DNA from: CBDEGU01 sp965238045
GTDB taxonomy: Bacteria; Acidobacteriota; Terriglobia; Bryobacterales; UBA6623
Length of the DNA stretch: 64,000 nucleotides
Assembly (NCBI GenBank): GCA_965238045.1
Contig: CBDEGU010000012.1
Location: 1,116,001 to 1,180,000, forward strand
Direction of reading: 5' to 3'
This document shows, in pieces, positions 16,372-25,593 of the stretch. Below the pieces are notes generated by a model. That model ran no database searches and was not told where the DNA came from. It saw only the letters and a program-made list of their open reading frames with translations. A program made the position numbers and the translations under genes. Position 1 is the first letter of the stretch; each line of letters begins with the position of its first letter.

Positions 16372-17640
16372 TCAGACGATCTGCTCGGCGCCGCCGATGA
16401 CCGCCTGAATATCCTTGATGCCCACTCCCGGCCCCTCCGGGACGCTCAAGGCCCCGTCGCGGATCTCGATCGGAGCATGGAACCAGTCGCTATAGCGTTC
16501 CACGCCCCGCTTATATTCCTGGTACCGGCCGATATCGCTCACGCACGAGGCGAAGTGCAGCATGTAGACGAAGCCGAACCCACCCGAAATATGAGCCGTC
16601 GTGGCCATCTTCGCCGCCCCCGCCATGCGGGCCACGCGCAGTGAGCGAATCATTCCGCCGTAGTAGTGCAAATCCGGTTGCACGATGTCCACTCCGCGCT
16701 GATGGATCATCCAGCGAAAGCGGCGTTCGCTGTATTCTTGTTCGCCACCGGCCACGGGAATCCTCAGCGCGCCGGCCACCGTCTTGGTGTCTTCCAGGTG
16801 GTCGAATGGACAGGGTTCCTCGAAGAACACGGCCTCGATCTCTTCGAGCAAACGCCCGATACGAATCGCCTCGGGCGGATCGTACGAACTATTGGAATCG
16901 GCGTGGATGTCGATCTGGTCGTCGAGCGTCTTGCGCGCGAGCGTAATGAGCCCCTCGGTGCGGCCCGGCAGGGCGTCGCGGTTTCGGCTCATCCGGCCCC
17001 CGGCCCGAAACTTCACCCCCCGGGCCCCGGTCTCTTCCAGAAGCTCCGCCAGGTATTCGACCTCCTCCTCGGGCGTCGAATCCCGGCGTCCGCTCGCAAC
17101 ATAGAAGGGCGCCTCGCGCCGCACGACGCCGCCCAGCAGTTCGCCCATCGACTTGCCCGCGATCCGGCCCAGCATGTCGAGAATTGCAAACTCCACCCAG
17201 GCCTGCGCGCACCAGAAGGCGAGTCCCTGCAATTTGTAGTTGCTGCCGTACCGGTAGAGGCCAAACAATAAATCCGACTCGATCAGGCGGGCATCCTTGC
17301 CGAGGAAGAAGGGAACCACCGCTTCCTTGAGGATCGGGTACAAGTACCGTGCCCGCGAATTGGTGACCGACACGCCCTCGGCCCCATCAGCCGAACGCAC
17401 ATGAACGAAGTATTCCCGCCCCTTCTTCAGCAGCCGGATGGAGTCGATCACGACAGGCGAATCGAAATCGCCAATGTCGAGGATCGGTTTCGCCAGCGCC
17501 TGGTCGAGCGCTTGCAAGGAGACGCCGGAACCCGCCCGGCCCGCAACGCCCGCGGGTCCGTCCGGGCCGCAACTCCCCAGAGCCAAGGCGGCTCCCGCTC
17601 CGGACGAAAGCCCCAAAAATCCCCGACGGTTCAGATACAC
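16372..17640 (-). CDS. Tat-exported enolase-superfamily (mandelate racemase/muconate lactonizing-like) protein
   Basis: The twin-arginine signal is LNRRGFLGLSSGAGAALAL, with a Cys soon after (GSCG). The enolase-superfamily TIM-barrel follows: a KFRAGG-type strand with its Lys at about residue 210, then metal ligands in IHADSN (Asp), VFFEEPCPF (Glu) and PVAGGEQEYS (Glu), and a late His in TTAHISGG. This set fits the mandelate racemase subgroup acting on acid sugars or related carboxylates. The substrate is not assignable. It lies 53 bp behind secG on the same strand and may be read through from the tpiA-secG promoter. Confidence 0.87.
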   Translation of the reverse strand: MYLNRRGFLGLSSGAGAALALGSCGPDGPAGVAGRAGSGVSLQALDQALAKPILDIGDFDSPVVIDSIRLLKKGREYFVHVRSADGAEGVSVTNSRARYLYPILKEAVVPFFLGKDARLIESDLLFGLYRYGSNYKLQGLAFWCAQAWVEFAILDMLGRIAGKSMGELLGGVVRREAPFYVASGRRDSTPEEEVEYLAELLEETGARGVKFRAGGRMSRNRDALPGRTEGLITLARKTLDDQIDIHADSNSSYDPPEAIRIGRLLEEIEAVFFEEPCPFDHLEDTKTVAGALRIPVAGGEQEYSERRFRWMIHQRGVDIVQPDLHYYGGMIRSLRVARMAGAAKMATTAHISGGFGFVYMLHFASCVSDIGRYQEYKRGVERYSDWFHAPIEIRDGALSVPEGPGVGIKDIQAVIGGAEQIV

Positions 17641-17693
17641 GATCCCACCCCCAAGCGGCGTCTCCCGCGGTGGCTCTTAGCGAGAACCCGTCG

Positions 17694-18128
17694 TTAAGGC
17701 TCGGGCGTTTCCACTGTCAATTCGCCCGCTGGGGTACTCGTCTCCCCCCCAATCTGCTCGGTTTCGGTAACGATGGAGTCAAACGGATTGCCGCCCGCGG
17801 CTGGTGCGGGAGCCGCCGGACTGCTCTGCCCCGGGAGCGTCCCGGCAGGCGCCTGGCCCGTTCCCGTGCGTTCAATCACCGAGTCGCCGCTGCTGCGAAT
17901 GCGCCCGTGCCAGATGCCCAGCGAGATCGAGGTCATCATGAAGACAATGGCCGCGCCGGCCGTGGCCTTCGTCAGTAAGGTCGTGGCGCCGCGGGGGCCG
18001 AATGCCGTCTGCGAACCCATGCCGCCAAACGCGCCCGCCAGATCCGCCGCCTTGCCGCTTTGCAGCAGCACAACAATGATCAGGAACAAGCAGACAACGA
18101 CGTGAAGAATTGTGAGAGCTATGACCAT
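17694..18128 (-). CDS. secG: Preprotein translocase subunit SecG
   Basis: SecG is the small accessory subunit of the SecYEG channel. Two membrane segments are visible (residues 5-22 [21 protein letters not shown] and about 55-72), separated by the conserved cytoplasmic loop [20 protein letters not shown], then [13 protein letters not shown]. The C-terminal 65 residues are Pro/Gly/Thr-rich and disordered, a common extension. The neighbouring tpiA lies 51 bp upstream on the same strand, the usual tpiA-secG order in many bacteria. Confidence 0.95.
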   Translation of the reverse strand: MVIALTILHVVVCLFLIIVVLLQSGKAADLAGAFGGMGSQTAFGPRGATTLLTKATAGAAIVFMMTSISLGIWHGRIRSSGDSVIERTGTGQAPAGTLPGQSSPAAPAPAAGGNPFDSIVTETEQIGGETSTPAGELTVETPEP

Positions 18129-18179
18129 GAAAATCTTCCTTTGATGTGTCCCGGTGGGATATACATTGTCGTCCGCCCG

Positions 18180-18947
18180 CTAACTCATGCACTGAACGAT
18201 CGCCGCCATGGACGCCGCATCCAGGCTGGCGCCGCCCACCAGCGCTCCGTCAATCTCGGGCCTCACCATCAGGTCCGCGATATTCGACGGCTTCACGCTG
18301 CCGCCATAGAGAATCCGCAATCCTTCGGCGGTTTCGGCCCCATGCGTCTCGCCGATTCTCTGCCGCAGAATCTCGTGCGCTTCGGCGGCCATCTCCGGCG
18401 TCGCCGTGCGGCCCGTGCCGATCGCCCAGACCGGCTCGTAAGCTACGATTATACGGCACGTCGCCGCGGGGGTCAACGAGGCCAAAGCGCCGTCAAGCTG
18501 TCGTAACAGCACGTCTTTTGTTTGATTTGCCTCTCGCTGCTGGAGCAACTCACCGACGCAAACGATTGGCCGCAACCCCGCCGCCAGCGCCGCCAGCACC
18601 TTGCGGTTGACCGTCTCGCCGGTCTCGCCAAAATACTGCCTGCGTTCGCTATGGCCGATAATCACATCACTGGCCCCTGCGGCCACCAGCATCAAGGCCG
18701 ATACCTCCCCGGTAAAAGCGCCTTCCTGCTCCCAGTGCAGATTCTGCGCCGCGATGCGTATCTTGCTCCCCGCGGCAACCTCCGCCGCCTTGGCTAGCGC
18801 TAGCGAAGTCGGCGCGATCACGATCTCGCAACCCGAGGCATCTTCGACCAGCACCCGAAATTCCCCAAAATACTCCATCGTCTGCGCGATGGTTTTGAAC
18901 ATCTTCCAATTACCGGCCATCACCGGAATACGCTCGCTCACAGGCAA
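18180..18947 (-). CDS. tpiA: Triosephosphate isomerase
   Basis: This enzyme interconverts dihydroxyacetone phosphate and glyceraldehyde 3-phosphate in glycolysis. The catalytic residues are in place: AGNWKM (Asn/Lys, about residues 11-16), the electrophilic His in IIGHSERRQYFGE (about 98), and the general base Glu in AYEPVWAIGTG (about 169) followed by the mobile loop. The phosphate-binding segments YGGSVKPSN and GALVGGASL follow. The length of 255 residues is normal. The start shown gives MPVSERIP; an internal ATG at MAGNWK would be too short at the N-terminus. It is the first gene of a probable tpiA-secG-enolase-like operon. Confidence 0.97.
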   Translation of the reverse strand: MPVSERIPVMAGNWKMFKTIAQTMEYFGEFRVLVEDASGCEIVIAPTSLALAKAAEVAAGSKIRIAAQNLHWEQEGAFTGEVSALMLVAAGASDVIIGHSERRQYFGETGETVNRKVLAALAAGLRPIVCVGELLQQREANQTKDVLLRQLDGALASLTPAATCRIIVAYEPVWAIGTGRTATPEMAAEAHEILRQRIGETHGAETAEGLRILYGGSVKPSNIADLMVRPEIDGALVGGASLDAASMAAIVQCMS

Positions 18948-19146
18948 GAAAACTCCTTCATATCTTCGTTGGGGGGGGAGGGGAAAAGAGCGCGGCGGAC
19001 TCAGCTTCTCATTATGCAGCCTCTAGCGATGCCGCCTCTCCCTACATTGATGTTACTACGCCACGGATGTTCCGACGCCACGGAAATCACTACGCCGCGG
19101 ATATTACTACGGCACAGAAATGAATATGCCAAAGCGACGCGCGCCG
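18948..19146. repeat. Intergenic region with degenerate short repeats
   Basis: Between 19040 and 19115 a loose repeat of ACTACGCC(A/G)CGGA-type blocks occurs about four times at 15-20 base spacing. Nothing coding is seen. The region upstream of tpiA (18950-18990) contains a run of G and the likely tpiA promoter. Confidence 0.3.
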
Positions 19147-19555
19147 TCACTCTGCCTCGTTCCCAGCCTCGTCCTCGACCGCGTACACCGACAGCATCAG
19201 CTCCCCGCCGAGCGACCCCATCGCGGAAAGCGTTTGCGGGCTCAGGGTCACGCTCGTCTCGGGATCGCTCGAAAAACAAGCGCACCAGAAAATGACCGAG
19301 ACCTTGTCGTGCAACGAGGCGAGAACATCCTTCTTCGCGCGGAACGTTTCGGTCAGCGACCGGATCTGGTTTTCCAGATCGTCTTGCCCCTCCTCGGCGT
19401 CATAATTCCACATGTTTTGCGACCACCGCAAGCCCCGTCCGCGCTCGTCGCCCTTCCACTGCGAGGCTCGGATCCACGCCCAGCAGACGCGTCATCTCGT
19501 CGGGCGAGATCTCATCCGAGTAAATCCGAAACGAAGCCGAGTAGCGTTTACTCAT
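19147..19555 (-). pseudogene. DUF4279-family gene with one frameshift
   Basis: From ATG 19555 the frame encodes MSKRYSASFRIYSDEISPDE, then MTRLLGVDPS, the normal DUF4279 N-terminus. At about 19460-19470 the frame slips by one base. The rest (QWKGDERGRGLRWSQNMWNYD through TETFRAKKDVLASL, then VTLSPQTLSAMGSLGGELML) lies in the frame that ends at 19147. Joined, they form one full-length protein of about 135 residues. Either a recent mutation or a sequencing error is possible. Function of the family is unknown. Confidence 0.7.
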
Positions 19556-19677
19556 CTATTCCACCGCTATCCTTCCATTACCTATATCCTCGCCTGCATA
19601 TCCCCGCCCTCATGTCTTAACCCCGCCGCCCGTTTATCCCGCAGCCATCGCCCGGCTTCGACCCTCCGAAGGCCGGC

Positions 19678-21114
19678 TCACCGCTCCCCTTCGAGTTCAT
19701 CAAGCCAGGCCCGCACCTGCTTCACCAGAGGCACGGCTCCCACTTCCTCGGCCAGGCGCAGCGACTTGCGATACATCACCTTGGCCTGGTCCAGATCCCC
19801 TCGCGCCCGGTAGACGTTGCCCAGGTTGCCGTAGCAGTGGACCATGCCCCCCCTACGGCCCAATTCCTTCTCAATCTCCAGCGCTTTGCGGTACATCTTG
19901 TCGGCCTGGTCCAGCTCCCCCCGCGCCATGCAGACGTTGCCCAGGTTGCCGTAGTTTGCAGCTAGCCCCTCCTTGCGGCCCAATTTCTCGTTGAGCCTGA
20001 GCGACTCGCGGTACATCGCCTCGGCCTCTCCCAGATCCCGTCGCATCGCGCAGACGTTGCCCAGGTTGCCGTATTGGTTGGCCATGCCCTCCTTGCTGCC
20101 CAACTCTTTCTCGATCTCCAGCGCCTTGCGGTGCATCGTCTCGGCCTGGACCAGATCCCCTCGCGTCCGGTAGACAATGCCCAGGTTGCCATAGTTTGCG
20201 GCCATGCCCTTTTTGCGGCCCAACTCCTCGTTGAGCCCAAGCGCCTTGCGGTACATCGCCTCGGCCTGGTCCAGATCCCCTCGCGTCTGGTAGACATTGC
20301 CCAGGTTGCCGTAGTCCCTGGCCATGCCCTCCTTGCTGCCCAACTCCTCATTGATCCCCAGCGCCTTGCGGTACATCGCCTCGGCGTCGTTCAGATCTCC
20401 TGTCCGGTAGAGCAACCGCCCGAGTTGATTCCAGCCATCGGCATTGCCTGGGTCCAGCTCCACGGCACGGCGGTATGCGCCGAGAGCCTTCCGCGTATCG
20501 TGGAGGAATGCCAGAGCGCCGAGGTGGCGGGCTGCCTCTGCGGCCGCCTGATTCGCCGCCGAAGGTTCGGCGGCCTCGCGGTCGAGAACTTCCTGAAAGA
20601 TCCCCTCGGCCTCGGCGGTCTTGCCCCGCGCCAACTGCGCCAAAGCGGCCTCGATAGCCCCCGGAGCGTCGGACTGCTCCTTCTGTTTCGCAAGCGCGTT
20701 GACCGCTTCTTTAAGGGCCTTGATTTCCTCTTGGTCCTGCTGTGCTTGCTGCTCGTATTCGGAAAGCTTGTTGACAGCGGCCTGTTCCCTGTCACGTGAT
20801 TCCAGGAGCTGATCAACGATCTTGTTGACGTCGAGCGTTACGCCGCCACTCGTGCCCCCTTCTCCTCCGCCGGTCTTACGACTTCGATCTCGCTTCGACC
20901 GATGCTCAAACACTTTCCATACGGCGGCCCCGGCAGTCGCAACAACCAAAACAATCACCGTCACCACGCCGCGGTTCTCGGGGTCCAGCAGCCACATCCA
21001 AATCCACTCAAACCAATCACCCATAACCATCCAGCCAAGAACTCCGTTCCACAGTGCTCCCATTAAACCAAGAATTCCCACCACGCGCGGCAAAACAACA
21101 ATAAAAACTTTCAC
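19678..21114 (-). CDS. Membrane-anchored tetratricopeptide-repeat protein
   Basis: The N-terminus has two hydrophobic segments (about residues 5-30 and 50-68), then a basic, Gly-rich linker. A coiled coil follows (about 90-145: KIVDQLLESRDREQ, EIKALKEAVNALAKQ). From about residue 165 come TPRs; six repeats of 40 residues carry the pattern YGNLGNVY-x-RGDLDQAEAMYRKAL, typical of TPR_12/TPR_10. The DNA under them is a 120-bp tandem repeat of high similarity. TPR arrays bind partner proteins; which partner is unknown. The EamA gene is divergent, with its proposed start 23 bp away. Confidence 0.85.
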   Translation of the reverse strand: MKVFIVVLPRVVGILGLMGALWNGVLGWMVMGDWFEWIWMWLLDPENRGVVTVIVLVVATAGAAVWKVFEHRSKRDRSRKTGGGEGGTSGGVTLDVNKIVDQLLESRDREQAAVNKLSEYEQQAQQDQEEIKALKEAVNALAKQKEQSDAPGAIEAALAQLARGKTAEAEGIFQEVLDREAAEPSAANQAAAEAARHLGALAFLHDTRKALGAYRRAVELDPGNADGWNQLGRLLYRTGDLNDAEAMYRKALGINEELGSKEGMARDYGNLGNVYQTRGDLDQAEAMYRKALGLNEELGRKKGMAANYGNLGIVYRTRGDLVQAETMHRKALEIEKELGSKEGMANQYGNLGNVCAMRRDLGEAEAMYRESLRLNEKLGRKEGLAANYGNLGNVCMARGELDQADKMYRKALEIEKELGRRGGMVHCYGNLGNVYRARGDLDQAKVMYRKSLRLAEEVGAVPLVKQVRAWLDELEGER

Positions 21115-21136
21115 CGCTCGGCCAATCTATAGCGAG

Positions 21137-22189
21137 ATGCCAGCGCCACGCGGGCCAAAAAACCAAAACTCCCCTGTCCGCAAGCACCACAAAGCCAGCC
21201 CCCACTCACCTCGCCATTCACCGCCCATTGGAACTCCCACGCCCAACCTCCTGCTACCCTGGGAACTCCACCGAGGTCCTCGGCGCTTGCAACTTCACCA
21301 GTGGGTCTGGCTCTTGCTCGCTCAGTCGGTCTGGGCGGGCAGTTACGTGGCCATGAAAACGGCCGGCGCGGAAATGCCCGTTGGCTCGGTCGTGGTCTTC
21401 CGCTACGGCATCGCCACGCTGGCGCTGTTGGCGCTTGCCGCCCGCTACGGTCTTCCGCGATTGGGGCGCTCCGATCTGTGGCTGGTCATCGCGCTTGGCG
21501 CTTTCAACTTCACGCTCGCGCCCACGCTGCAAGTCTGGAGCCTGCGCTACACCCAGGCGGTCGACGTTTCGATTCTCATCGCGCTTGAGCCAACCATCAC
21601 CGTCGCGGCTGCCGCCATCGCTCTTCGCGAGCGCGCCAGGCCTTCCACGCTCGCCGCCTTGCTGCTGGGCACGCTCGGCATGGTCATCCTCTCGGGCGCG
21701 GGTCTCAGCGCGCCGCTGCCGGGGGCGCCGAACCGCCTGCTGGGCAACGCGGCCTTCGTGCTGTCTCTGGTTTGCGAAGCCTCGGTCACCGTCGCCGGAG
21801 GCCATATGGCGCGGCGCTATCCGCCGATGCAGTCGATCCTGCTGATGAAGGCCGCGGGATTCCTGGTGGCGTTGCTGATCTACGGCAACACCGCGGCGTC
21901 GACGGATTTCAGCGCCGTTTCGATGGATGCGTGGTGGTCGATTCTCTACCTGGCGCTGCTCTCATCAGCCTTTGCCTACACCGTCTGGTATCACGTAATC
22001 CGAACCGTGCCGGTGAATCACGTGGCGCTCAGCCTGTTTGCTCAGCCACTCGCCGGCGCCGCGCTGGGTTACGCGCTGCTGGGCGAACACATCGGCTACG
22101 AAACGCTGACCGGGGCCGTTTTGATTTGCGCGAGTCTTGTCTGGTGGCAGGCACGAGACAACCGTTCGAATCGTATCGCGCGAACGTAG
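21137..22189 (+). CDS. EamA/DMT-superfamily transporter
   Basis: This is a drug/metabolite transporter with about ten membrane helices in two EamA halves (first half around QSVWAGSYVAMKTAGAEMPV, second around LGNAAFVLSLVCEASVTV). The conserved ending TVPVNHVALSLFAQPLAGAA and LLGEHIGYETLTGAVLI is typical. The substrate is not predictable. The start is uncertain. ATG 21137 gives a 55-residue basic, Pro-rich N-extension that is probably not all translated. A start in the LLLPWELHR region (about 21250) would place the first helix close to the N-terminus. Confidence 0.8.
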   Translation: MPAPRGPKNQNSPVRKHHKASPHSPRHSPPIGTPTPNLLLPWELHRGPRRLQLHQWVWLLLAQSVWAGSYVAMKTAGAEMPVGSVVVFRYGIATLALLALAARYGLPRLGRSDLWLVIALGAFNFTLAPTLQVWSLRYTQAVDVSILIALEPTITVAAAAIALRERARPSTLAALLLGTLGMVILSGAGLSAPLPGAPNRLLGNAAFVLSLVCEASVTVAGGHMARRYPPMQSILLMKAAGFLVALLIYGNTAASTDFSAVSMDAWWSILYLALLSSAFAYTVWYHVIRTVPVNHVALSLFAQPLAGAALGYALLGEHIGYETLTGAVLICASLVWWQARDNRSNRIART

Positions 22190-22247
22190 CGAACCAGCGA
22201 GGATATCTCCAGTCCCTCCCTTACCTGTGTCCTGCCGCCGCGGCCCG

Positions 22248-23000
22248 TCAAATCTGCGACATGCCGCCGTCGACCACGATTTCGCTGCCCACGATGTAGG
22301 ACGAATCATCGGAAACGAGGAAGACGACGGTGTTCGCGATCTCCTCGGGCTGCCCGACGCGGCCGAGCGGCACGGATGCAACGATACTGCTACCAAACTC
22401 TTGTGCTTGCTGCTCGGTGAGGCCCATTCGGCCAAAGATGGGGGTCTGGATCGGGCCCGGCGAGACCACGTTCACTCGAATGCCCCGGCTCTTCACGAGT
22501 TCCGCCGAAAGGGTGCGGGCGAACGACCGCACGGCCGCCTTGGTCGCCGAGTAAACGCTTAGCCCCGCTATCCCAGTAGCGTTTGCAATGGAACTGGTCA
22601 GAACGACAGACGCGCCGTCGTTCATATGTGGAAACGCCTTCTGGAGCGTGAAGAAAGCGCCCTTAACGTTCACGTCCACCTGGTGGTCGTAGTTGGCCTC
22701 GTCTACTTGGTCGAAAGGCGTCATGGTCCCTCCGCCGGCGTTGACGAAGAGCGCGTCGATTTTGCCGAGTTTCTCAGCCACTGTGGTAAACAATCGCTCC
22801 AGGTCGGCGAGGTTCTTGACGTCCCCTTGCACGCCCAGAGCGCCGTCGCCGAGTTCGGCGAGCGCGCTGTCGAGCGTCTCCTGATTGCGGCCGAATATGG
22901 CGACTTTCGCTCCTTCGGCGACGAAGGCCTTTGCCGTCGCCAGTCCGATGCCGCTGTTTCCGCCAGTTACAACGGCTACCTTGTCCTTGAGTTTTTCCAT
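22248..23000 (-). CDS. Short-chain dehydrogenase/reductase
   Basis: This classical SDR has 250 residues. The NAD(P)-binding motif is TGGNSGIG (about residue 12), NAGGG replaces the usual NNAG-type segment, the catalytic Ser is in VVLTSSIAN, and YSATK supplies Tyr and Lys. The C-terminus EIVVDGGMSQI is standard. ATG 23000 is chosen because GGAGAAATC precedes it and the open frame further upstream adds only non-conserved residues. It lies 75 bp after the broken NmrA-like gene on the same strand. SDR and NmrA genes next to each other often form stress or xenobiotic-response groups; that is inference. Confidence 0.92.
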   Translation of the reverse strand: MEKLKDKVAVVTGGNSGIGLATAKAFVAEGAKVAIFGRNQETLDSALAELGDGALGVQGDVKNLADLERLFTTVAEKLGKIDALFVNAGGGTMTPFDQVDEANYDHQVDVNVKGAFFTLQKAFPHMNDGASVVLTSSIANATGIAGLSVYSATKAAVRSFARTLSAELVKSRGIRVNVVSPGPIQTPIFGRMGLTEQQAQEFGSSIVASVPLGRVGQPEEIANTVVFLVSDDSSYIVGSEIVVDGGMSQI

Positions 23001-23075
23001 GATTTCTCCGCCCTTCAAAGATGGGCTGGCGCTTTTCCAACCCTGGTCTGACAAGCCTTTCGCTTACGACCGTGT

Positions 23076-24023
23076 TCAGAGCGGAATACGATCCCCATTC
23101 TCCGAAAGCCAGTCCTCAAACGTCTGCAATTCCGGGTTGAGAGCTTTGGCGATCTCCGGGTTGCGGACCCCGCAAACTTCCTCTTCGAAATCGCAAAAGA
23201 ATTGGAACATGTTGCCGAGGTCTTCCGCCCCTGGGAAACCAAAACCGCGATACACCTCGGGCGACACCGCGTTGTAGGCGACCTCCTGACCGAGCGCCTT
23301 CGATAGCGCGGCGGCCATCTCGGCGCCAGTCAAGTGTTCAGCGGCGATAGCGACAGTTTTTCCGATATGCTCCCCACCATTCTTGAAGATTCCATACGCG
23401 CACTTGCCAATGTCTTCCGCGGCCATCCCGGGAAGCTTCTTGTCGTCCAGCGGCAGCGTGAGCGCCAGCTTCCCGTCCGAACCTTTCTTGGGGCCCATGC
23501 CGAAGTGAATGAAGTTGTCCTAGTAGAACGAGGTGAGCAGGAAGGTCACCGGCAATCCCTGATCGGTGAACAAGTGGTTGGCTTCTCCTTTCGAGTCGAA
23601 GTGAGGCACCTTATACTTCTCCATCAGCGTGGGCATGCGGTCGTCATCGAGCGGCACCCAGAGCCGGGTGTCTTCGAGCGTCGACCAGATTACGTGCCGC
23701 AACCCGGCCTGCTTGGCGGCCTCGGCCATTCCCGCGGCCTGTGCATGTTCTTTCTCGGGCGAAAAGTGCTCCCAGAAAAATGTGACGCAGTAGGCCGCAT
23801 AAGCACCCTCGAAAGCCCTATTGAGACTCTCCACGTCATCCACGTCAGCCGCAACCACTTCGGCCCCGAGTTCGGCCAGCGCCTTGGCCTTATCCGAGTT
23901 CACGTTGCGCGTGAGAGCGCGTACCGAGAAACCACTCTCGGCGTCGTTGAGAATCGCCCGAACCAGGCCTCCACCTTGTGCGCCAGTAGCGCCGATTACA
24001 GCAATGGTCCTTGTGTCAGCCAT
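23076..24023 (-). pseudogene. NmrA-like NAD(P)-binding protein gene with internal amber codon
   Basis: From ATG 24023 (GAGGAG 9 bases upstream) the frame encodes a NmrA-family Rossmann protein: IAVIGATGAQGGGLVRAIL, SVRALTRNVNSDKAKAL, VVAADVDDVESL, HVIWSTLEDTR. After LLTSFY an in-frame TAG sits at 23522-23520. The frame then continues without shift, DNFIHFGMGPKKGSDGK, to a normal C-terminus at 23076. Relatives in this family usually carry Trp at that place (SFYWDNF), so a single TGG to TAG change explains it. The truncated 167-residue product would lack the substrate-binding lobe. Confidence 0.8.
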
Positions 24024-24406
24024 GTCATGAATCTCCTCTGGGGAATGGGATACAAGCCGCCAAGCCCGCGACAGCCGCTGGCTACGGACATCATCTCCAG
24101 CTTCCGAAGCCCTGAGCGTAGCGCAGAAGTCCATCGCCGCGCCAGTGCCTGTGAAACAGTGCGCATGAAAACCACCAGCAATCCGATCGTTTCACCCCCA
24201 GGCGCCTGAAGCGGATCGCTTTCTGACTCCCCTGCGAAGCCGTGACGGGCTTCAGGCAGCAGTTCCCAAGCGGGCGATACGCCAACAGTTACCGCAAGCC
24301 GGCTCGTCGCATCGATCGGATCGCCAATCAGTCATTGTCGCGGTTGCGGAACTCGGTGAACCAGTTGGCACGCCGTGGAGGATGTCGCTTGCCCGCGCTT
24401 TCCGTA
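24024..24406. other. Intergenic region, no gene recognised
   Basis: This stretch has only shadow frames. A 9-bp inverted repeat GCCTGAAGC (about 24203) and GCTTCAGGC (about 24249) is present. It lies downstream of the anti-sigma gene and upstream of the NmrA-like gene, so it could carry a terminator and a promoter. Confidence 0.4.
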
Positions 24407-24910
24407 TCAGTCTTGCGTGAACAACGGCTCTGCCACCAGCAGCACAATCAGGCAGATCAGACCGATCATCGTCCAGTAGACGAACGAGGCGGGGGAACTT
24501 AGGGTCGAACCAATGAGCGACCAGTTGGCGGCCCAATCGCCATACTGGGATGGCGGCATCCACTCGGCTAGTTTTTGATGAATCAGGGGCCATTGCCAGG
24601 CAAGCCATCCCCACACCGTGGCTGCTGCTGCTGCCTTTAGTACGGCCTCCACGGCTGTCAGCGCTTGCCACGCGCGCTCGTCCGCCAGGTGGCGATCGGT
24701 TAATTGCGCCTTCAACCAGACCAGGTAAGGATCGGGCAGCGGCCCGCGGTCCTCAGACTCCTTTGCCAGTACTTTCATGCTTCCACTAACAAATAAAACC
24801 TCGCGACATACAGGACAAACAGCGGCGTGGGTCTCAAGTGCCTCCTGCCACTCACCCGTCCTCAGAGCCTGGGAGACTTCTGTTTCGCGGGCGCAACTGA
24901 CCTGATTCAC
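24407..24910 (-). CDS. Probable anti-sigma factor (zinc-finger type, membrane)
   Basis: GTG 24910 overlaps the stop of the sigma-factor gene (GTGA) and follows GGAGG, so I prefer it over the longer open frame. The product of 167 residues has an N-terminal ZAS-like motif: Cys at residue 6, then ETHAAVCPVC (His-x3-Cys-x2-Cys). A membrane segment follows near residues 90-110 (AAAAATVWGWLAWQWPLI), and a second at the C-terminus (SFVYWTMIGLICLIVLLVA). Such proteins bind and inhibit their cognate ECF sigma factor at the membrane. Location and coupling support that role; the signal sensed is unknown. Confidence 0.75.
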   Translation of the reverse strand: MNQVSCARETEVSQALRTGEWQEALETHAAVCPVCREVLFVSGSMKVLAKESEDRGPLPDPYLVWLKAQLTDRHLADERAWQALTAVEAVLKAAAAATVWGWLAWQWPLIHQKLAEWMPPSQYGDWAANWSLIGSTLSSPASFVYWTMIGLICLIVLLVAEPLFTQD

Positions 24911-25494
24911 CGTCTCACCTCCGGGCCGAGGCCCTTTTCCTTCAAAAGGTCCGCCAGTTTCCGGCGCGCACGGAACAAAAGCACCCTCACGCTCTTTTCT
25001 CGTAATCCGAGCATCGAGGCGATCTCCCGGTGTCCAAAACCCTCGACGTAGGCAAGCCACAGCAGCGCTCTTTGCCGCCGTTTGAGAGTCTGGAAGATTT
25101 TCGACAGATCGGGACTCAACTCAAAGTCTCTATGCATCGCCGGTGCCTTACCGAGATGCTCCCTCCAGTTCCAGCGCTGCTCTCGGCTGACGCGACGCCA
25201 ATGATCTGCGAGCAGACGGCCGGCAATCCGATACAGGTAGGCCTTCTGTTGGGACGTGTCAAGGTCGGCGGGGACTGCCCGCAGAAACCGCAGGAAAGCT
25301 TCTTGCAGGATGTCGTCCGCCACGTCGGAAGCGCCAGAAGCGCTTCGGATGTAGGAGCGCAAACCTGGGGCGCTTCTTTCATAGAAAACCTGGAAGGTGG
25401 CCTCGTTCATCGCTTCGTCGAAAGAAGGCGCTTCGGCCACATCCGCCGCGGCGTGGACTGCAATCTCCCGGAGCGCTGCGTTGGCGAAAGTCAT
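24907..25494 (-). CDS. ECF-type RNA polymerase sigma factor
   Basis: This sigma-70 family protein has 195 residues. Region 2 is seen in FYERSAPGLRSYIRSAS and VADDILQEAFLRFLRA. Region 4 is seen in LKRRQRALLWLAYVEGFGHR, EIASMLGLREKSVRVLLFRARRKL. Domains 1.1 and 3 are absent, as expected for extracytoplasmic-function sigma factors. The stop overlaps the start of the putative anti-sigma gene, giving co-translation. It lies 99 bp downstream of the membrane protein gene at 25594-26025. Confidence 0.93.
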   Translation of the reverse strand: MTFANAALREIAVHAAADVAEAPSFDEAMNEATFQVFYERSAPGLRSYIRSASGASDVADDILQEAFLRFLRAVPADLDTSQQKAYLYRIAGRLLADHWRRVSREQRWNWREHLGKAPAMHRDFELSPDLSKIFQTLKRRQRALLWLAYVEGFGHREIASMLGLREKSVRVLLFRARRKLADLLKEKGLGPEVRR

Positions 25495-25593
25495 CGAAGC
25501 CCGCCTTGGTGTTGATAAGTACCGACCGCCGGTCCGAGGATATCAAGCAGCGGGAGTCACTCGCACGAAGGCCTCGGACCTGGCGCCCGCGCC

